From an uncultured Oscillibacter sp. (GTDB lineage Bacteria; Bacillota; Clostridia; Oscillospirales; Oscillospiraceae), in the NCBI GenBank assembly GCA_910584995.1, contig CAJUDW010000051.1:1-9893 (forward strand): 9,893 bases of DNA. Reading direction: 5' to 3'. Shown in pieces: positions 6,565-9,893 of this stretch. Under the pieces are notes generated by a model. The model saw only the letters and a program-made list of their open reading frames with translations. It ran no database searches and was not told the origin of the DNA. Made by a program: the position numbers and the translations under genes. How positions within the stretch are numbered: the first letter of the stretch is position 1; every line of letters starts with the position of its first letter.

Positions 6565-6596
6565 GGTCAGGGGCGGCTGTAAGCTGCCCCCTCCTC
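6563..6596 (+). other. Intercistronic hairpin between the two small genes
   Basis: GGGGCGGCT (6570-6578) pairs with AGCTGCCCC (6582-6590) through one G-U wobble over a 3-base loop. GAGG (6563-6566) and CCTC (6593-6596) can extend it. There is no U-run, so it is not a standard terminator. It lies 11 bases ahead of ATG 6608, which lacks an ordinary ribosome site, so it could shape translation of gene 2 or protect the 3' end of gene 1's message. Confidence 0.7.
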
Positions 6597-6607
6597 AAAC
6601 GATCAAA

Positions 6608-6781
6608 ATGAAAGATGATAAAACCACGGCAAAGGAACGTTATGACGCAAGGACGGCGGTTTATGTCAGCTTAAAGCTGAACAAAGGAACAGACGCCGAT
6701 ATTTTGCGGGCCATTGATGGAAAACCAAAACAAACTGAAATCAAGCGTTTAATTCGTAAGGGTATTGGCAAAAGCGAATAA
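6608..6781 (+). CDS. Small RHH-like hypothetical protein (moron gene 2)
   Basis: This 57-residue protein starts MKDDKTTAKERYDARTAVYV. The strand-helix-helix pattern (TAVYVSLKLN, TDADILRAIDG, QTEIKRLIRKGI) resembles small ribbon-helix-helix-like proteins common on Clostridia phages and integrative elements. The RHH fold is inferred from pattern only. The start at ATG 6608 fits the family N-terminus; the frame is open farther upstream, but that stretch runs through the hairpin and the end of gene 1 and has no coding character. No clear Shine-Dalgarno precedes it, so translation may depend on the upstream gene and hairpin. It ends just before a strong terminator. If it binds DNA, the palindrome in the promoter spacer is a candidate autoregulatory site. 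Confidence 0.7.
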   Translation: MKDDKTTAKERYDARTAVYVSLKLNKGTDADILRAIDGKPKQTEIKRLIRKGIGKSE

Positions 6782-6785
6782 TAGG

Positions 6786-6823
6786 AATCCCCGCTATCTC
6801 GATTGAGGTAGCGGGGATTTTTT
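6786..6823 (+). terminator. Rho-independent terminator closing the small-gene module
   Basis: AATCCCCGCTATCTC (6786-6800) pairs over its whole 15 bases with GAGGTAGCGGGGATT (6805-6819) with one wobble, around a GATT loop. It is followed at once by a run of six T (6818-6823, overlapping the stem end). It stops the small-gene transcript before the minor capsid gene. Confidence 0.92.
6802..6814 (+). repeat. Right copy of imperfect direct repeat flanking the small-gene module
   Basis: ATTGAGGTAGCGG matches 6325-6337 with one difference. Between the copies lie the promoter, both small genes and most of the terminator. The pair could mark the recombination that placed the module between portal and minor capsid genes. 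Confidence 0.6.
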
Positions 6824-6840
6824 GTAAAGAAGGTGGTAGG

Positions 6841-7630
6841 GTGAAGTACCCTTTTTAGCCCCGCCGTTCTCGACGCTCTCCCGGAGGAGCTGGCGGAGCT
6901 GTTCCGGGGTCTGGAGCTGACGCTGCTGGAGGAGATATGCAGCAGGCTCAAGATATCCGGCCAGCTCAACGAGGTCACCGTGCAGGATATCCGTGCTCTC
7001 CGCTCCCTGGGGGTCGACCTGGAGGACATCAAAAAGGCCATCAATGACACCACCACCATTGGCGCGGACAAACTCAATGCCCTGCTGGACGGCGTGGTGG
7101 CCCGCAACCAACAATACTACGCCTCTATGGGCGACCTGGCCCATGTGACCGCGCCGGAGCGGCTGGTGGATGAGCGGGATATAGCGGCCATCCGGCGGCA
7201 AACCTGGGGGGCGTATAAGAACATCACCGGGTCTATGGGGTTTCTGGTGCGGAAGGGCGGACGTCTGTCGTTTCTGGAACCGGCAAGGGCGTATGAAAAT
7301 GCGCTGGATTCCGCACTCTTGCAGGTGCAATCCGGGGCTATCAGTTACAACCAGGCCATTGCAGGTGCGGTCAGGCAGCTGGCGGACAGCGGGCTGAAAA
7401 CCGTTTCCTATGAGAGCGGCCACGTGGACAGTGTGGATGTGGCCGTCCGGCGGGCGGTGATGACCGGCGTGAACCAGCTCAACCAGAAGTACCGGGAGCA
7501 GTCCATGGACTACCTGGAAACAGATTTGGTGGAGGTCACGGCCCACCTGGGGGCGCGGAATACAGACGGCCCTATGGGCTGGGAGAACCACGCAAAATGG
7601 CAGGGGAAGGTGTACCAATGGAGAAAGTAA
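6841..7630 (+). pseudogene. Minor capsid protein 2, N-terminal part: frameshifted and split
   Basis: This is the N-terminal part of a Phage_min_cap2-type minor head protein. GTG 6841 has a good ribosome site (AAGGTGG) and encodes VKYPF, then hits TAG at 6856-6858 because of one extra T in a T5 run (6852-6856). From 6857 the next frame reads SPAVLDALPEELAELF in frame with the rest. The body includes GHVDSVDVAVRRAVMTGVNQ, then EVTAHLGARN and HAKWQGKVYQWRK, the family's hallmark 'RRxxMTGxNQ' and 'HxxWQGKVY' blocks. It stops at TAA 7628-7630 just where homologues continue toward YPDFxxxxGYG. That continuation is found at 8373, beyond an inserted methyltransferase gene. A fallback start is GTG 6980, which would lose the N-terminus. 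Normally this protein is a minor head component acting with the portal. Confidence 0.85.
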
Positions 7631-8352
7631 AGCTATTGCAGGGAGACTGCCTGGAGCTGATGAAGGACATCCCGGACAGGAGCGTGGATATGGTGCTGAC
7701 CGATCCGCCGTATTCATCCGGTGGATTGTTCGCGGGAGATCGCAAGGCAAGCACCCGCACGAAATACTGCAACAGCGATTACAACGGAGCGGCAAGGTTT
7801 CAGAATTTCAGCGGTGACAACATGGACCAGCGGAGTTTCACGGAGTTCATGCGCATGGTGCTTGCAAAGTGTAGGCAAAAGGCCAAACCGGAAAGTGTGT
7901 GCGCTGTATTTGTGGATTGGCGCAATATCGCCGCCATGATAGACGCGATACAGGCCGCAGGATGGATTTATAGAGGAATTATTTGTTGGAACAAGGGAAA
8001 TGCCAGAAATATCCCCGGGCGGTTCCGGCAAGACTGTGAATTCGTTGTATGGGGCACAGACGGAGTAAAACACGTGGATTGGTCGCCGGGCTTTTCCGTA
8101 TTACCCGGACTATACAACGAGAAAAGCGTGTCAACAAAAAAGAAACACCACCAGACCGAAAAGCCCGTTGGACTGCTGGAAAAGCTGATCGCAATCTGTC
8201 AAAACGGCGGAATAGTGTTTGACCCATTTATGGGAAGCGGTTCCACGGGCGTTGCGGCAGTCAACACGGGCCGCTCCTTCATTGGAATGGAGTTAGACCC
8301 CGGCTACTTTGAAACGGCCTGTAGGCGCATTGCAGAAGCCCAGGAACAATAA
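7618..8352 (+). CDS. Beta-class DNA methyltransferase (N6-adenine/N4-cytosine), inserted in the minor capsid gene
   Basis: This complete 244-residue DNA methyltransferase of the N6_N4_Mtase family starts at ATG 7618, seven bases after GGGGAAGG. The catalytic TDPPYSSGG (DPPY 29-32) comes first and the SAM-binding DPFMGSGSTG (202-211) last, the beta-class order. HHQTEKPVGLLEKLI just before motif I is the usual conserved block. It transfers a methyl group from SAM to an adenine or cytosine amino group in a target that cannot be read from sequence. There is no restriction enzyme beside it, so it is an orphan phage-type enzyme, perhaps for evading host restriction. It differs clearly from the amber-bearing methyltransferase at 958. 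Its first 13 bases overlap the end of the capsid fragment, and the other capsid piece begins 14 bases after its stop. All catalytic motifs are intact. Confidence 0.92.
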   Translation: MEKVKLLQGDCLELMKDIPDRSVDMVLTDPPYSSGGLFAGDRKASTRTKYCNSDYNGAARFQNFSGDNMDQRSFTEFMRMVLAKCRQKAKPESVCAVFVDWRNIAAMIDAIQAAGWIYRGIICWNKGNARNIPGRFRQDCEFVVWGTDGVKHVDWSPGFSVLPGLYNEKSVSTKKKHHQTEKPVGLLEKLIAICQNGGIVFDPFMGSGSTGVAAVNTGRSFIGMELDPGYFETACRRIAEAQEQ

Positions 8353-8366
8353 AAGGTGGTGATGGC

Positions 8367-8513
8367 ATGGCAGAATACCCCGATTTTGAAAAGACGTGTG
8401 GCTACGGCTCTGTGACTGGCATAGGAGGGGCAAACTGCCGCTAGCGTCACTCCTTCTGGCCGTACATAGAGGGCGTATCTGAGCGCACCTATACCGACGC
8501 CGAACTGGAGGCC
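8367..8513 (+). pseudogene. Minor capsid protein 2, middle fragment with in-frame TAG
   Basis: AAGGTGG at 8353-8359 precedes ATG 8367, from which the frame reads MAEYPDFEKTCGYGSVTGIG and then GANCR before TAG at 8442-8444. It then continues RHSFWPYIEGVSERTYTDAELEA into the distal ORF in the same frame. Homologous minor capsid proteins have YPDFxxxTGYGxxxGxxGxNCRHSFxPF without a break, so this is the direct continuation of the fragment ending at 7630. Relative to NCRH there are two extra codons (CGC TAG), centred on the 8-base palindrome CGCTAGCG (8439-8446). A new ribosome site and start after the methyltransferase would let this part be made separately, were it not for the TAG. Confidence 0.8.
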
Positions 8514-9164
8514 ATGAAGCCGGAGAATCGGCCTAAAATCAAGTTTGAGGGCCAGGAGTACGATGATTATCAGGCCGCCCAGAAGCAGCGCCAGATTGAG
8601 AGAACCGTCCGCAAGCTGAGGCGCCGCAAGGCCGCCTTCGAGGCCGCCGGACTGACTGAGGACGCCCAGGCCGCCAGCATCCGCCTTCAGCGGCTGAATC
8701 AGGAGTACAGGGCCTTCAGCAAGGCGGCGGGCCTGCCGGAACAGCGGGAGAGGATGAAAGTCTCCTATGTGGACGACGAGTCCAAGGCAGAAGCTGCAGC
8801 ACTCAAAATCCGCCGCGCCGCAGAAGCTCCTATACGAGAGGCAATTCGCCGGGGTGACTATCCGCTAACCATCAATCCGGAGAAACAGGCACGGCATATG
8901 ATTGGAACAGCTCTCCCAGGACGTAGCGTAATTACTGTTTCGTCTGAGGAATTGCAGAGCATCATCAATCAGCGAGCAGGCAGCGGAAAGCTTGATTTAG
9001 CGGATTCGCTCACTTGGAATAAGCGAGAAATCGTTGATGCCGGGAAAGAAATTGGCTATACAATCAACGTAAAAGGTGATATAATATTTGCAAGAAGCAT
9101 CAAAATCCATTACAGCAAAACCGGCGTTCATGCGGTTCCGTTCTCTGGGAGGTGGAAAAGATGA
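8514..9164 (+). CDS. Distal minor capsid ORF with C-terminal Ntox50-like nuclease-toxin domain
   Basis: From ATG 8514 this is 216 residues open to TGA 9162-9164; the same frame continues upstream to the TAG at 8442. Residues 1-80 form a lysine/arginine/glutamate-rich helical stretch (QIERTVRKLRRRKAAFEAAG) typical of the end of minor capsid proteins. From about residue 116 (YPLTINPEKQARHMIGT), through GRSVITVSSEEL, to KIHYSKTGVHAVPF near the end, it matches Ntox50 ('bacterial toxin 50'). The conserved lysine-histidine and the IHYSKxGxH signature are present. Such domains occur at the ends of phage head proteins and are predicted RNases/nucleases. Coding becomes AT-richer over the toxin and stays so in the next gene, suggesting a swapped cassette. 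Another internal start, ATG 8755 after GGGAGAGG, could yield a shorter toxin product. Activity is inferred from the family. Confidence 0.8.
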   Translation: MKPENRPKIKFEGQEYDDYQAAQKQRQIERTVRKLRRRKAAFEAAGLTEDAQAASIRLQRLNQEYRAFSKAAGLPEQRERMKVSYVDDESKAEAAALKIRRAAEAPIREAIRRGDYPLTINPEKQARHMIGTALPGRSVITVSSEELQSIINQRAGSGKLDLADSLTWNKREIVDAGKEIGYTINVKGDIIFARSIKIHYSKTGVHAVPFSGRWKR

Positions 9165-9373
9165 AAATACCAGACCCTGATATTTATTTTGGGAAAAGAA
9201 TTAAAGTTTTCTCCAGTAATGGCATCGTCACAGTCGGCGACTTCTTTGGATATAATTACGACTATGACGATGATGGAAATGAGTTCGTCGAGTTTGACGT
9301 AGAACGAGAGGATGGATTCCTGATTGGATTTACGGAGGATGAAGTTGAGCGCATTGAAATTGTCGATGGATGA
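9161..9373 (+). CDS. Small acidic protein, probable Ntox50 immunity protein
   Basis: This 70-residue protein starts at ATG 9161, overlapping the toxin stop by 4 bases (ATGA), with GGAGGTGG upstream at 9148-9155. It is very acidic: 19 aspartate/glutamate against about 6 basic residues, including DYDDDG mid-protein. It is mostly strand-like (RIKVFSSNGIVTVGDFFGY, EFVEFDV, FLIGFTEDEVERIEIV), suggesting a small beta-barrel. Size, acidity, tight coupling and shared AT-rich composition with the toxin domain fit a cognate nuclease immunity protein. I know no established family name for it, and the role is inferred from context. GTG 9152 in the same frame is a less likely start because the ribosome site would overlap it. 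Confidence 0.7.
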   Translation: MKIPDPDIYFGKRIKVFSSNGIVTVGDFFGYNYDYDDDGNEFVEFDVEREDGFLIGFTEDEVERIEIVDG

Positions 9374-9592
9374 TCGATTCAAAGCCCCCATAGTCACCCT
9401 CGGTGGTGGTATGGAGGGAATTATGAGCCATCCTGTTTTAACTGCACTCACTTTCGCGGGATGGTCGAGGGGAAGGCGCGCTGCATTGCGTTCCCAGAAG
9501 GAATTCCAAAGGAATTGACAAAAAAAGATGCTATACACAACAGTTCGTTCCCGGGGGACAACGGGATTCAATTTGAGCCATACAAGGAATAG
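9366..9592 (+). pseudogene. Frameshifted small CxxC phage protein
   Basis: One frame from ATG 9366 reads MDDRFKAPIVTLGGGMEG, then loses sense at about 9419. Another frame from 9419 to TAG 9590-9592 reads NYEPSCFNCTHFRG, then CIAFPEGIPKEL, then HNSSFPGDNGIQFEPYKE. The second part matches small Firmicute/phage proteins with the pattern CxxCxxxxG...CxAFPxGIP...H...PGDxGIxFE. One added A in GGAA (9417-9420) would join both halves into one protein of about 75 residues, and the second frame has no start codon of its own. I therefore call a single-base deletion or a sequencing error. ATG 9411 after GGTGGTGG is an alternative start giving MEG before NYEP. Function unknown; the cysteines may bind zinc. 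Confidence 0.65.
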
Positions 9593-9599
9593 ATGCTAT

Positions 9600-9776
9600 A
9601 TGGCATTGAATTTATCCGAGGGTGACGAAAAGCGTCTTGAGCGTGATTTAGCGGCGGCAGAACCATACGACGAAGACGCACCTGAATTACGCACTTTTGA
9701 TGGCAAAGTGGATTTTGCCAGAATGAGGGCTACAATGGCAAAGAAGATTCTTGAAATGGCAAAAGAAGGAGAATAG
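9600..9776 (+). CDS. Small charged hypothetical protein
   Basis: This 58-residue protein begins MALNLSEGDEKRLERDLAAA and ends MAKKILEMAKEGE. It is helix-rich and highly charged, with an acidic middle (EPYDEDAPELRTFDG) and a basic amphipathic C-terminal helix. ATG 9600 is preceded by AAGGA at 9583-9587, about 12 bases away, which is long but usable. The frame is open back to 9528, but that stretch overlies the CxxC protein read in another frame and is unlikely to be coding. I do not recognise the family. In this position, between minor capsid and the expected scaffold and major capsid genes, small accessory proteins are common. It ends TAG with an in-frame TAA 7 codons later. Confidence 0.6.
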   Translation: MALNLSEGDEKRLERDLAAAEPYDEDAPELRTFDGKVDFARMRATMAKKILEMAKEGE

Positions 9777-9893
9777 ATCAGTATAATGCCGCTGGTTTTG
9801 TAATATCGTTTGGGGAGGCATTGCCGAAGTTGAAAAATTGTAAGCAGTCAAGAAAAATGGGCCAAATTTCGCCACAAAGTATACCAGTTTTGG
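9777..9893. other. AT-rich tail of the window; nothing supported
   Basis: No ORF of useful length, promoter pair or hairpin with a T-run is visible. It may be a spacer before the scaffold and capsid genes that would be expected next. Confidence 0.4.

Noticed and set aside
6980..7630. GTG 6980 as the true start of the minor capsid protein
   Set aside because: Family-like sequence (SPAVLDALPEELAELF) extends upstream to 6857 and connects to a GTG with a proper ribosome site at 6841 through a one-base shift.
6794..7795. 333-codon open frame on the minus strand opposite the minor capsid gene
   Set aside because: Its product is rich in P, H, R and C as expected for a shadow frame; the plus strand encodes a recognisable conserved protein over the same bases, and no start signals support it.
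9052..9086. TATAAT within the toxin domain as a promoter for the acidic gene
   Set aside because: No -35 box at 16-18 bases (the nearest candidate is about 22 away); such AT-rich hits are expected by chance in this AT-richer stretch.
129..9776. Genome-wide recoding of TAG as an amino acid
   Set aside because: TAG ends the KTR-like, portal and last small genes, the portal and last gene with a nearby in-frame back-up TAA. Kept only as a question about suppression at particular sites.

Overview
The window looks like part of a prophage, or phage-derived region, from a Firmicute of the class Clostridia. A moderately GC-rich gut Oscillospiraceae-type host is my inference from gene families, strong AGGAGG-type ribosome sites and base composition. 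Every supported gene is on the + strand and genes are tightly packed, many with 4-base (ATGA/GTGA) overlaps. There is no tRNA, rRNA, CRISPR array, transposase or integrase.

Layout. (1) 129-2951 is the end of the early/replication region: a G39P-like helicase-loader protein, a RusA-like Holliday-junction resolvase, a beta-class DNA methyltransferase interrupted by an amber codon, a PAPS-reductase-family protein that has lost its C-terminus and runs in frame into a small unknown protein, and a four-cysteine KTR-like protein. (2) 2951-3276 has no gene. It holds a direct repeat, a long terminator hairpin and a GC-rich stretch rich in possible RNA stems. (3) 3277-6294 is the packaging module: a single ORF carrying both small and large terminase domains, then an A118-type portal. 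(4) 6310-6823 is a self-contained 'moron': consensus promoter with a palindrome in its spacer, two small genes, and a strong terminator, flanked by an imperfect direct repeat. (5) 6841-9164 is a minor capsid protein 2 gene with a C-terminal Ntox50-type toxin domain. It is broken by an early +1 frameshift, by a complete second methyltransferase gene sitting inside it, and by an in-frame TAG. (6) 9161-9776 holds a very acidic small protein (likely immunity protein for the toxin), a frameshifted CxxC protein, and a small hypothetical protein.

How it fits together. The order replication, recombination, DNA modification, terminase, portal, minor capsid is that of an SPP1/A118-like siphovirus head region. 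The number of lesions (two nonsense codons, two single-base indels, one probable deletion junction, one gene inserted into another) argues for a decaying or domesticated prophage. The indels could also be sequencing errors in homopolymers. The likeliest parts still under selection are the intact second methyltransferase, the moron, and the toxin/immunity pair.
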